From the NCBI GenBank assembly GCA_963579235.1, contig CAUZFM010000042.1:1-23007 (forward strand): 23,007 nucleotides of DNA. The letters run 5' to 3'. The DNA comes from UBA1149 sp963579235. GTDB taxonomy: Bacteria > Desulfobacterota > Binatia > UBA1149. This document shows positions 7,171 through 15,282 of the stretch, in pieces. Position 1 is the stretch's first letter. Each line of letters opens with the position of its first letter. The translations under genes and the position numbers were made by a program. Under the pieces are notes generated by a model, which had not been told where the DNA came from, did not search any database, and saw only the letters and a list, made by a program, of their open reading frames with translations.

Positions 7171-7203
7171 AGGCACCCTTGGGATCAAAGGTACCTGGGC
7201 TGC

Positions 7204-8496
7204 TCAGGAGGCCGACAGCGCGCCCGGCGTAAACTCGGCCGGCATTCGCTTGAGGCCGTGTATGAAAAACGACATTAGGCGGTCGGGGTCGCCGGTGGGC
7301 CTTATGTCGGGCATGCGGCTGAAAAGCTCGCGGAACAATACCGTTATTTCGCGCCTGGCCAGGTTGGCGCCCAGGCAGAAGTGGGGCCCGGGTCCACCGA
7401 ATCCCACGTGCTCGTTGGGACTGCGGGCCAGGTCAAAATCAAAGGGCCGCTCAAACGCGTTCTCGTCGCGGTTGGCAGAATTGTACCACAGCACAACCTT
7501 GTCACCCTCTTTTACCGCCTGCCCACCGATGACGGTGTCTCGGGTGACCGTGCGCCGAAAATGAATGACCGGCGTTGACCAGCGCACTATCTCTTCAATC
7601 GCGGTCGCGTTGAGGCCATCAAAGTCGTCCATCCACAGGCGCTGCTGGTCGGGATTCTCGTGCAATGCCTTGAAGCCCTGCGAGATGGCAGTGCGCGTGG
7701 TTTCGTTGCCGGCCACCGCCAGCAACACGAAGAACGATGACAATTCCTGGGCGGTGAGCCTTTCGCCGTCAACCTCGGCGTTGACCAGCACCGAGGTAAT
7801 ATCGTCGGTGGGCTTGGCGATGCGCTCCGTCCGCAGCTCCTCCATGAGCTGCGCCAGCTCGGCCCCGGCCGTGAGCTGGGCCATGACCATGTCCTGCACG
7901 TCGGCCACGTAGTCGGGATCGCCCGCACCCAGGATTATGTTGGAGCGGTCAAACACGAAGTCGAGCTGGCTGCGCGGGATGCCCATCATATCGCAGATGA
8001 TCATGAGCGGAAACGGCGAGGCCACGTCGAGCACGAAGTCGCACTCGCCTTTCTCGATGACCGAATCGATGACCTCGCGCGCGGCGCGCTCTACGGCCTC
8101 TTCGATGCGCCCGAGCATGCGCGGCGTGAAACCCGCCGAGATCAGCCCGCGCAGGCGAGCGTGGCGCGGATCGTCCATGGAGATCATGCCGTTGAAGAAC
8201 TCGCTGTACTCCGCCGGTAGGTCGATGATCTGCGTGCCGCCGTAGCTCGAGTCGGAGCTGAAGAGTTCGGGGCTGCGGCTGGCCTCGAGCACGTCGGCAT
8301 GGCGCGTGATCGCCCAGTAGCCCGAGCCGGCCTCAAGGCCGGGGATGTCGCCCACGTCGGGCGCCTCGAACCAGGCCACCGGGCGTTGCTCCCTGAGAGT
8401 GGCGAACGCGCCCTCGCGTATTTCTTCGCTCAGCTCCCAGAAGCTCTGTTCAGAGAGCTTGATTTCATCGAGTCCAAGTTTGCGTACAGGTTCCAA
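7204..8496 (-). CDS. Cytochrome P450, CYP124/CYP125/CYP142-like
   Basis: All P450 signatures are present: I-helix AGNETT (262-267), K-helix E302-x2-R305 (EIVRW), and the haem loop FGGPGPHFCLG with C374. The stretches SMDDPRHARLRGLISAGFTPRML and HVGFGGPGPHFCLGANLARREI, and EEIVRWSTPVIHFRRTV, are closest in my memory to the CYP124/125/142 group. Those enzymes hydroxylate the terminal carbon of cholesterol side chains and branched lipids in actinobacteria. The best start is TTG at 8496, preceded by GGAGGA with 7-8 base spacing, giving 430 residues. The frame is open to 8736, but that would run into the divergent gene. Electron partners (ferredoxin, reductase) are not nearby. The gene is divergent from the metallo-beta-lactamase protein, with a shared 153-base promoter region. 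Confidence 0.9.
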   Translation of the reverse strand: MEPVRKLGLDEIKLSEQSFWELSEEIREGAFATLREQRPVAWFEAPDVGDIPGLEAGSGYWAITRHADVLEASRSPELFSSDSSYGGTQIIDLPAEYSEFFNGMISMDDPRHARLRGLISAGFTPRMLGRIEEAVERAAREVIDSVIEKGECDFVLDVASPFPLMIICDMMGIPRSQLDFVFDRSNIILGAGDPDYVADVQDMVMAQLTAGAELAQLMEELRTERIAKPTDDITSVLVNAEVDGERLTAQELSSFFVLLAVAGNETTRTAISQGFKALHENPDQQRLWMDDFDGLNATAIEEIVRWSTPVIHFRRTVTRDTVIGGQAVKEGDKVVLWYNSANRDENAFERPFDFDLARSPNEHVGFGGPGPHFCLGANLARREITVLFRELFSRMPDIRPTGDPDRLMSFFIHGLKRMPAEFTPGALSAS

Positions 8497-8649
8497 GGCG
8501 GCGTCCTCCAACAGGGTCACGCGCGTTTTCGCACACCCCGCCCTCCCACGCAAAGCAACAGGCCCCCGGCTGGCCGGTAGCACAGCGCGTGCGTGTCTCT
8601 GCCGCTCGGCGCCTTTTGATTGCGCGGCCGCGCAGGGGAAGGATACGCC

Positions 8650-10179
8650 ATGGCTGCACTGATTCGCTACCTGTTGGTCGCCGCTTTGTTCGCTTCGCTG
8701 GGCCTGGTGCTGGGGAGCAGCGAGTACGGCGGCCACAGCGCGAACCAGCTCTACCGGGCAGTAGAAAATCCTGCGCGAACGGCGCTCGACCGTGCCGTGG
8801 GTGGTGCCGACCTAGCGGCGCGATCTCGCGTGCTGGCCCGCTACCCCGAGCTGCTGCCGGGTATCATCAGCAACGTTCGCATCTGGGGTGACTACTCACG
8901 CGCGATTGCCGAGAACATGTTTTCGCGCGACGACCCGCAGGCGATAGCCGACGCGCGCGCGAAGACCCGCGCTGAGCTTGTGGCTCCGAACACCTGGCTC
9001 ATCCGCATGCCGATCGTAAACGCCGTGTTGTTCGAAACGCGCGACGGACTGCTGCTGGTGGACACCGGCATGGCGCCGGCCGGGCCGGCGCTGGTTGACG
9101 CCATACGCTCGGTGAGCGACGCGCCCCTGCACACGGTTATATACACGCACGGCCACGTGGATCACGCTTACGGTGCCTGGGCGCTGGCGGACGCTGGCAT
9201 GAACCCGCGTAACATAATCGCCCACGAGGCCATCATCCCGCGATTTGAGCGTTACCTGCGGCTTCGCGGTTCGATCGCGCACTACATGAGCCAACCCGTC
9301 GAGCAGTTGCCGGCCACGCGCGACGACATCGTGTGGCCGACGCGTACCTTTCGCGATCGCCTGGTTCTCGAGATCGGCGGCGAGACTTTTGTCCTGGTGC
9401 ACCACCGCGGCGAGACCGACGATCAGCTCTACGTGTGGGCCGCCGACCGGCGGGTGCTGGCCTCGGCCGATTACTGGCAGCCGTTCATACCTAACGCGGG
9501 CAACGGCAAGCGAGTGCAGCGGCACGTTGAAGAGTGGGCGTTTGCGCTCAAGGAAATGGCGTCGCTCAACGCGCGCGTGTTGCTACCCGGGCACGGCCAG
9601 GCGCTCGACGACCCGGCCGAAATCCGCGACAACCTGCTGGTGCTGGCCGAGGCGCTGCAGTCGATTGTCGACCAGGTAGTGGCCGGTTTGAACTCGGGTA
9701 TGCGCAAGGACCAGGTAGTAGCGTCAGTCGTCCTGCCCGCGCAGCTTGCCGCCGACTCTCGCCTGCAGGAGCGCTACGTCGCCGTGCGCGATGTGGCGCG
9801 CATGGTGGTGCACGAGCTGACCGGCTGGTGGGATGACCAGCCGTCGCACTGGGACCCGGCGTCACCCGAGCGGCTGGCGGCGCTGCAGGTCGAGATGGCC
9901 GGTGGTCTTGCGGCCGTCGACGCGCAGGCGCGGGCACTCATGGACGAGGACCTGCGGCTCGCCTGTCACCTGGCCGACCAGGCCCTGCTCGCCGCCCCCG
10001 AATCAATTCTCGCCCGCCAGCTGGTGCTCGACGTTTACCGCCGGCGCATTCTCACCCCGCCCACCCCCGTGGCTGGCACACACGTGGCTGGCACACACGT
10101 GGCTGGCACACACGCGGCTGGCACACCAACCCAGGCTACGCTGGCCTACCTCGACCACATGTCCCGCGCCCTCCCTTGA
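8650..10179 (+). CDS. Membrane-anchored MBL-fold hydrolase, alkylsulfatase (SdsA1)-like
   Basis: 509 residues from the ATG at 8650, with GGGGAAGGA upstream. The N-terminus is a single hydrophobic helix (LIRYLLVAALFASLGLVLG), a membrane anchor or uncleaved signal. The metallo-beta-lactamase domain follows: NAVLFETRDGLLLVDTG (about 124-140), THGHVDH (166-172; H167, H169, D171, H172 as metal ligands), HE at 192-193, HHRGETDDQ (251-259) and LLPGHG with H315. Residues about 320-465 match the helical dimerisation domain of the SdsA1/BDS1 alkylsulfatases (ALQSIVDQVVAGLNSGM; WWDDQPSHWDP; ALLAAPES). The SCP2-like third domain of SdsA1 is absent, the protein ending after a short repeat (474-492). It may hydrolyse a sulfate or other ester on a hydrophobic substrate at the membrane; the substrate is unknown. 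Confidence 0.85.
   Translation: MAALIRYLLVAALFASLGLVLGSSEYGGHSANQLYRAVENPARTALDRAVGGADLAARSRVLARYPELLPGIISNVRIWGDYSRAIAENMFSRDDPQAIADARAKTRAELVAPNTWLIRMPIVNAVLFETRDGLLLVDTGMAPAGPALVDAIRSVSDAPLHTVIYTHGHVDHAYGAWALADAGMNPRNIIAHEAIIPRFERYLRLRGSIAHYMSQPVEQLPATRDDIVWPTRTFRDRLVLEIGGETFVLVHHRGETDDQLYVWAADRRVLASADYWQPFIPNAGNGKRVQRHVEEWAFALKEMASLNARVLLPGHGQALDDPAEIRDNLLVLAEALQSIVDQVVAGLNSGMRKDQVVASVVLPAQLAADSRLQERYVAVRDVARMVVHELTGWWDDQPSHWDPASPERLAALQVEMAGGLAAVDAQARALMDEDLRLACHLADQALLAAPESILARQLVLDVYRRRILTPPTPVAGTHVAGTHVAGTHAAGTPTQATLAYLDHMSRALP
10069..10128 (+). repeat. In-frame 15-bp tandem repeat, four units
   Basis: GTGGCTGGCACACAC occurs three times in a row (10069-10083, 10084-10098, 10099-10113), followed by a fourth unit with two changes (10114-10128). 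It encodes VAGTH VAGTH VAGTH AAGTP near the C-terminus of the MBL-fold protein. Identical copies at DNA level point to recent slippage expansion. Unit number probably varies between strains. Confidence 0.95.
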
Positions 10180-10195
10180 ACGGAGATACGCTCCT

Positions 10196-11053
10196 TCAGG
10201 GGGTGTGGCGGTGGAGGATGTTTTCGAAACGAGCGCGGACGGCGGCCTCGGTGTCGTCGCTCATGTCAAGTATCCAGTACTCGTCGTCGTCGAGCGCGCT
10301 CATGGCCGTGGCTGCCACCTGTTCCGGGCTTGTCAGCTCCAATTCCTGGCCCGCGCCAGCCAGCATCTCGCGAATCTCGTCGAGCGTGGGCGGTGTCTGC
10401 TGACCGTCGTCACGCAGCAACCCACTCGGGCGGTTACGAAACGCCGTAAAAATATTGCTCGACACCATGTGCGGCCCCGGGTACAGCACCGACGCGCGAA
10501 TGGCCGCGCCGGCCGCCACCAGCTGCAGGTGTAACGCTTCGGTCAGCGTGCTCACCGCCGCCTTGCTGGTCGAGTAGATCGGTGTGGTCGGCAACAAGGT
10601 AAGCCCGCCGTTGCCCGAACTCGTGTTGACCACGTGACCGGGCTCGCCGTGCGCCAGCATGCCGGGCACGAACGCGCGCAGGCCGTGAATCACCCCCCAC
10701 AGGTTGACGTCGAGTGTCCACTTCCAGTCGACCAGCGGCAGCTCCCACAGCGGCAGGTCCTCGTACACGCCCACGCCCGCGTTATTGAACAGCAGGTGCA
10801 CCTTGCCGTCGCCCAGTTCGACCGCGCGACGCTCAAGTGCGACCACCGACTCGTAGTCGCTCACGTCAGTGACCACCCCGTGGGCCTTGCCACCGGTCTC
10901 GATCAAGCCGGCCACTGCCGTGTCGAGCGCCGATTGCTCGACGTCGGCCAGTACCACCCTCGCCCCCCGGGCTGCCAGTTCACGGCCCAGCGCCTGGCCT
11001 ATGCCGCTGGCGCCGCCAGTAACGACGGCCGTTTTTTCAGCGTAGTCTTTCAT
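10196..11053 (-). CDS. SDR family NAD(P)-dependent oxidoreductase
   Basis: 285 residues with TGGASGIG (12-19) for cofactor binding, NNAG (90-93), serine in NTSSG (145/146) and Y160-x3-K164 (YSTSK) for catalysis. D37 at the end of strand 2 (VVLADVE) favours NAD(H) over NADP(H). The longer C-terminal part (NRPSGLLRDDGQQTPPTLDEIREML...) is seen in SDRs of catabolic clusters. GGGGAG lies nine bases before the ATG. It is the last of six minus-strand genes running from 15939, separated from the amidohydrolase by 81 bases. It probably oxidises a hydroxylated intermediate made by the upstream oxygenases. It converges with the MBL-fold gene, 16 bases apart. Confidence 0.9.
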   Translation of the reverse strand: MKDYAEKTAVVTGGASGIGQALGRELAARGARVVLADVEQSALDTAVAGLIETGGKAHGVVTDVSDYESVVALERRAVELGDGKVHLLFNNAGVGVYEDLPLWELPLVDWKWTLDVNLWGVIHGLRAFVPGMLAHGEPGHVVNTSSGNGGLTLLPTTPIYSTSKAAVSTLTEALHLQLVAAGAAIRASVLYPGPHMVSSNIFTAFRNRPSGLLRDDGQQTPPTLDEIREMLAGAGQELELTSPEQVAATAMSALDDDEYWILDMSDDTEAAVRARFENILHRHTP

Positions 11054-11134
11054 ATCTCAGTACTCCCCGCGGCTGCTTGCGGAACCCGCAATCGCTGTTA
11101 TTCCACCCCTCTCGGCGCGGGCAGCCCTGGCTCC

Positions 11135-12343
11135 TCAGCCGGTGATGTCTTCTATGCGTGGGCCAACGCGCTCCACCACCGGTGCCAGGGCGTCGGCGTC
11201 GAAGCCGTAGATCCGGACAGCGTTGCCGCCCAGCATGGCGCGCACTTCGTCAGCTGGCAGACCTTTAAAAGCAACGCACATCTGCTCGCGGGTGCCGGGC
11301 CAGGCGCCCTCGGGGTGAGGATAGTCCGAGCCCCACAGCATGTTGCCCAGGCCTATGTCGTGACGGATCTCAGCCTCGCGCCGTGACATGCACGACGCCC
11401 CCACGGAAACATTACGACGAAAATAATCGCTGGGCTTCATCGACAGGTGACTGCGGTAGTCGCCGAGCTTGGCTGCAAAGTGCGTCTCCTCGTAACGAAA
11501 ATCCATCAGTGCTGTGAACTCGGGCACCCACACCGCCGTGCCCTCGGTCACCGCTACCTTCAGGCGCGGGTAGCGCTCAAACACGCCGCCCCAGATCATG
11601 AAAGTCAGCGGCCGCGCGGTCCACCACGCCACCTCGCTGATATAAATACCCACCATGCCCTGCCCCTCGCCGTAGTCCTTCATGGGAGCAGCACCGGAAT
11701 GAAAATTGACGACCAGGCCGAGATCTTCGCAGACCTCCCAAAGCGGATCGTAACGGCGGTGATTCCACGCCGGCTCTCGCCCCCAGCAAGTGGGCAGCAG
11801 CACCGACCGCAGACCGTTGTCGTGGGCCCAGCGCGCCTCTTTGACCGCCTCGTCCACGTCCCACAGCGCAGGCACGATGGCCACCCCTGCACGCCGCTCG
11901 GGCGCCTGCGCGCACAGTTCAGCCAACCACCGGTTGTGCGCACGCGCACCCGCCCACTGCAGCTCGGGCACGATCTCCTCGGTAGGCAGCGACAGGCCCG
12001 CACCAAACGGCGGCATGTTCATCTCGGTAATGCCGTCGGGAAAAATAACCTCGCCGGCACAACCATCACCGTCCATTACCTCGAGTCTTATGTCCGAGTC
12101 CCACGCGCCCGACAGCTCACGCTCGATGCCCTTGCGCCACTCGTCGTTGACCTCGTCCACGAGAAAGGCACGCGACGCCTCCTTGGTTTTCTCAATCTGT
12201 ATGGGCAGCGCGAGGTCAAAAGTTTCGCGATACTCGGGGTCAACGTAAGCACGGTACTGCTCGGGCGGCAGGCCCGCGTGGCAGTCCGACGATATGACGA
12301 GACAACGGTCGGCTGCACCCGTGGTGACGGAATCGTTGGTCAT
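11135..12343 (-). CDS. Amidohydrolase family protein (amidohydrolase 2 / ACMSD-like TIM barrel)
   Basis: The ATG at 12343 gives 402 residues; AAGGAG lies 12 bases upstream and the longer frame overlaps the Rieske gene. Features of the amidohydrolase-2 group are ISSDCHAG (17-24) in place of the usual DxHxH, NFHSGAAP with H214, TEGTAVWVPEF (267-276) and LWGSDYPHPEG with D340. Members include 2-amino-3-carboxymuconate semialdehyde decarboxylase and gamma-resorcylate decarboxylase, so decarboxylation or hydrolysis of a ring-cleavage or hydroxy-acid product is plausible. The first metal motif has only one His in place of two, which is common in uncharacterised relatives. It follows the Rieske oxygenase by 19 bases and is almost certainly translated from the same mRNA. 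Confidence 0.88.
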   Translation of the reverse strand: MTNDSVTTGAADRCLVISSDCHAGLPPEQYRAYVDPEYRETFDLALPIQIEKTKEASRAFLVDEVNDEWRKGIERELSGAWDSDIRLEVMDGDGCAGEVIFPDGITEMNMPPFGAGLSLPTEEIVPELQWAGARAHNRWLAELCAQAPERRAGVAIVPALWDVDEAVKEARWAHDNGLRSVLLPTCWGREPAWNHRRYDPLWEVCEDLGLVVNFHSGAAPMKDYGEGQGMVGIYISEVAWWTARPLTFMIWGGVFERYPRLKVAVTEGTAVWVPEFTALMDFRYEETHFAAKLGDYRSHLSMKPSDYFRRNVSVGASCMSRREAEIRHDIGLGNMLWGSDYPHPEGAWPGTREQMCVAFKGLPADEVRAMLGGNAVRIYGFDADALAPVVERVGPRIEDITG

Positions 12344-12362
12344 GACAGATTCAATCTCCTTT

Positions 12363-13358
12363 TCATGCCGGGGCGGCCTCCCCTGTAGCAGACGCTGGCG
12401 CTTCGACACGCTCCGGGCCCACGGGCTCAGAATAAAACTGCCTGGTCCAACGCCTGTACTCGGCCAGGAAGCGGTCGCCTTCGCACAGCAACGGGTCGGC
12501 GCGGTGCATCTTGTGGTTCCATATCTCCATGTCCTGCTGCACGCCTTCCTTCATGCTGTCGATGAACTCCTGGCCGGCACTGCCCTCGAGATTGCGCGTC
12601 ACCATGAACACCCAGCGCGAGTGAGAACGGGTGCGCGTGATCGGCGTAGTCGACGAAAACATCAACAAGCCCGCGTCACCGACGCCCTTTACCCTGACAC
12701 CAGCCAGGCCGATGCACCAGGTGTAGCGCTCCAGCTCGGAGGTGTAGGTGCCGATCACTGTCTCGCGCTCGCTCGAACTTGCCATGCGCATGGTCACCCC
12801 GCCGTCGAGGTACTCGATCTCGGACTCGGGCACTTCCTCGGAATCGTGTACGAAGAGAAAGTGAGGCGGGTCGCAGTTATTCTCGGCCATGTCCTGAACG
12901 TGGGTCTCCACCTCTATCTCCCAGCTGTGGGGCTCGCTCCAATCGGGGTGATCGTACTCGGGTACTTTGGGCACGTCGAAAAACGGCGGCTTACCCAGCG
13001 CGTGATTCCACGCGAACACCATTCCCGCGCACTCGACCACCGGCCATGTACCCACACGGGCCTTGGGCGGAATACGCTTTGCGTAGGGAATACCAACGCA
13101 GCTGCCGTCGGTGTCGAACTGCCAGTGGTGAAACGGGCAACGCAGGTTCTCGCCCACGACCGTACCACCCTCGCCCAGGTGGGCGCCCAGGTGCGGGCAG
13201 TATGCGTCAAAAATCGTGGCCTTGCCCGACTCGGTACGAAACACGACGAGTTCTTTCTCAAACGCGTACACGCGCTTGACCTCACCGGGTTTGATTTCCT
13301 TGCTCCAGGCAACAGCGTACCAGCCGTTGGGTATGGGAGGGGCCGCTCGGTCTGTCAT
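12363..13358 (-). CDS. Rieske non-haem iron oxygenase, terminal oxygenase component (KshA-like)
   Basis: 331 residues. The N-terminal Rieske domain binds a [2Fe-2S] cluster through C54-x-H56 (CPHLGAHL) and C74-x2-H77 (CPFHHWQF). The catalytic domain has the bridging and iron-binding segment QDMAENNCDPPHFLFVH, with D163, H166 and H171, and a likely third ligand D277 in VQQDMEIW. This pattern resembles the single-component-type oxygenases such as 3-ketosteroid 9-alpha-hydroxylase KshA and related demethylases. AAGGAG lies eight bases before the ATG. It starts four bases after the TetR gene ends. A separate reductase is needed, and none is seen within this window. Likely role: hydroxylation of a ring substrate; the identity of the substrate is inference. 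Confidence 0.92.
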   Translation of the reverse strand: MTDRAAPPIPNGWYAVAWSKEIKPGEVKRVYAFEKELVVFRTESGKATIFDAYCPHLGAHLGEGGTVVGENLRCPFHHWQFDTDGSCVGIPYAKRIPPKARVGTWPVVECAGMVFAWNHALGKPPFFDVPKVPEYDHPDWSEPHSWEIEVETHVQDMAENNCDPPHFLFVHDSEEVPESEIEYLDGGVTMRMASSSERETVIGTYTSELERYTWCIGLAGVRVKGVGDAGLLMFSSTTPITRTRSHSRWVFMVTRNLEGSAGQEFIDSMKEGVQQDMEIWNHKMHRADPLLCEGDRFLAEYRRWTRQFYSEPVGPERVEAPASATGEAAPA

Positions 13359-13362
13359 CGTT

Positions 13363-14013
13363 TCATTCTCCTTCGGTTTCCAGCACGCGGGTACCGGTGA
13401 CCGACTCGGCCAGAAGCTCGGCGACGGCGACTGCCTGCCGCCGCAATGGGTAGTCGTCCAGATTGGCCCAGTTAAACATCAGCACATAGAACGCGCCCAT
13501 CACCAGCTCGACCAGGGAGTCGAGTTCACGGTCACTACGCAGGTCATCGCCTTTAAGAAAAGCCGCGAAAGCATCGTGCAGGCGACGGGCCTGCTCGCCC
13601 CGCCCGCCGTCGTCATGGCCGGAATGGATCATCTCGCTCAAGAGCTCGCGCCTGAGAGGCCCGCGTTGCTCGGTCGCCTCGGCCAGGTTGTCAAAAAACA
13701 CGCGCACGCGACCGGCGGTATCCCGTGACTGCTCACGCGCGGTGTCGAGCTGGGCGAACAGTTCTTCGAGCGACTGGTCAGCCAGGGCCCTGAGCAGCTG
13801 CGCACGCGAGGGGAAGTAGTTGAAAAAAGTTTTCTCCGAAACGTCTGCGCGCTCGCAGACATCGGCAACGGTTGTCTCGGCTACCCCGCGGCTGTCAAAA
13901 AGCTCCATGGCCGACTCTATAAGCGACTGCCGCAGGCGCGCCTTGTTGCGCTCGCGCCTTCCGGGCGGCGGTTCTACGGGCTGTTTCAGCTCGGCTGGAG
14001 GTAAACCATTCAC
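13363..14013 (-). CDS. TetR/AcrR family transcriptional regulator (operon-internal)
   Basis: 216 residues from a GTG at 14013. Residues 1-20 are Pro-rich, then RLRQSLIESAMELFDSRGVAETTVADVCERADVSEKTFFNYFPSRAQLL, a clear TetR DNA-binding domain (helix-turn-helix about 48-67, with KTFFNYFPS typical). The rest is the helical ligand-binding domain. No convincing Shine-Dalgarno precedes the GTG, so translation may be coupled or weak. It lies inside the six-gene run, 56 bases after the flavoprotein gene and four bases before the Rieske gene, which suggests that it controls the operon, most likely as a repressor relieved by a pathway substrate. Confidence 0.9.
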   Translation of the reverse strand: MNGLPPAELKQPVEPPPGRRERNKARLRQSLIESAMELFDSRGVAETTVADVCERADVSEKTFFNYFPSRAQLLRALADQSLEELFAQLDTAREQSRDTAGRVRVFFDNLAEATEQRGPLRRELLSEMIHSGHDDGGRGEQARRLHDAFAAFLKGDDLRSDRELDSLVELVMGAFYVLMFNWANLDDYPLRRQAVAVAELLAESVTGTRVLETEGE

Positions 14014-14069
14014 GCGACTGTAAACTTACTGCTTGCTGTACCTTTGTCAAATAGCCGGGCGGCGGGCAG

Positions 14070-15230
14070 TCAGAGCGTGGTCGTGTCGGTTGGCAGACCG
14101 AGGGCCATACGACCGGTGATTTCGAGGGTGCGCTCGTTTACCATCGCGTGCTGGGTGGCGACGTGGATGTCGCGAAACAATCTCTGCATGGGCGAGCTCT
14201 CGTAGACAGCAGAGCCGCCGGCGGCCGTGTAAAGAAAATCCACCGCGCGCACCGACGACAGCGTCGCGTTGGTCGCCGCCAGCCTGAGTACGCGGCGTTG
14301 CTCATCGGACAGGCTGCCCTGCTCGGCCGACGCCCACGCCGCCTCCACCGATTCGCGAAGCAACGCGCGAGCCGACAACAGGTCGGCCTCGGCGCGGGCC
14401 ATCCCGGCTTGCACGGTCGGTCGCTCGGCCAGGGTACGCGCAGCCTGAAAGGGCACCTTGCTCGCCGCCAGGTCGACAAACTCGGCCAACGCGCGGCGGG
14501 CTATACCCAGCGAAACGCAGGTGACCCCGCAGGCCAGCAATCCAAAAAAGGGAAAACGTGACAACGGCAGGTCGAGAACCGGCGGGCGCGTAAACGGGTC
14601 GGCCCACAACCCGGCCTCGACCACCACATCGTCGGCCTTGAAGTCCACGCTGCCCGTGCCCTTCAGCCCCGACACCTGCCAGGTGTCAATGAATTCGAGT
14701 TGTGGGGGCCGCATGAACACCACGGCCTGCTCAAGCCCGTCTGGACCGGACGCTGCTTTGCCCTCGGAGTTGGTCATGCGGCAACCGCCCACCACCCAGC
14801 TGCAGTGCTGGGTGCCCGAGCCCCACTGCCAGGCGCCGTTTACGAGCAGGCCGCCGGCCGGCGCCGGCGCCGCCGTGCCCAGCATCGCCGCGTGGCCACC
14901 GGTGATCGCGTTTGCATCGCCGTACACCAACGCAGCCGCGTCGGGCTGCAGCCACGCAGACAAGGTCGAGGTGGTTGCGCCGATGCCGGCGCACCAACCG
15001 GTCGAGCCGTCGTAGAAAGCTATGTCTTCTATAAGTGCGAGGGTTTCGATCAGCGGCTTTTCGTCGCCGCCGTACACGGCTGGTACGCAGGCACGAAAAA
15101 TACCCGAGCCGAGCAACTCGGCCACGAGGTCGTCGGGCATGCGCCTGAGTTTTTCGATTTCGCCGCCGCGGCCGTCGAGTGCCGCCACCAGCGACGCCGG
15201 GGCTCGTGTGCCTTCGAGCAGCGCCTTCAT
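14070..15230 (-). CDS. Acyl-CoA dehydrogenase-fold flavin monooxygenase (HsaA/HpaB-like group)
   Basis: 386 residues. The N-terminal helical domain contains RMPDDLVAELLGSGIFRACVPAVYGG, the middle domain STGWCAGIGAT...TGGHAAMLGTA...GAWQWGSGTQHCSWVVGGC, and the C-terminal domain ends MQRLFRDIHVATQHAMV. This arrangement matches the acyl-CoA-dehydrogenase-type, FMN/FAD-using two-component monooxygenases (group D), which include 3-HSA hydroxylase HsaA of steroid degradation and 4-hydroxyphenylacetate hydroxylases. The catalytic glutamate typical of acyl-CoA dehydrogenases is not obvious, supporting the monooxygenase reading. GGAG lies ten bases before the ATG. The flavin reductase partner may be the nitroreductase-like protein just upstream, whose gene ends 52 bases before. 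Confidence 0.85.
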   Translation of the reverse strand: MKALLEGTRAPASLVAALDGRGGEIEKLRRMPDDLVAELLGSGIFRACVPAVYGGDEKPLIETLALIEDIAFYDGSTGWCAGIGATTSTLSAWLQPDAAALVYGDANAITGGHAAMLGTAAPAPAGGLLVNGAWQWGSGTQHCSWVVGGCRMTNSEGKAASGPDGLEQAVVFMRPPQLEFIDTWQVSGLKGTGSVDFKADDVVVEAGLWADPFTRPPVLDLPLSRFPFFGLLACGVTCVSLGIARRALAEFVDLAASKVPFQAARTLAERPTVQAGMARAEADLLSARALLRESVEAAWASAEQGSLSDEQRRVLRLAATNATLSSVRAVDFLYTAAGGSAVYESSPMQRLFRDIHVATQHAMVNERTLEITGRMALGLPTDTTTL

Positions 15231-15282
15231 GCCGGCGTCGCTCCGAACACCCCGGCAAGTTGGGCGAGTACAGCCAACGCGC

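Noticed and set aside
8497..8736. N-terminal extension of the P450 frame to 8736
   Set aside because: It would overlap the divergent MBL-fold gene and its ribosome binding site; the extension is Arg/Ala/Gln-rich and not P450-like.
12294..13400. 368-codon plus-strand frame
   Set aside because: Antisense to the Rieske oxygenase, whose cluster and iron ligands are clear.
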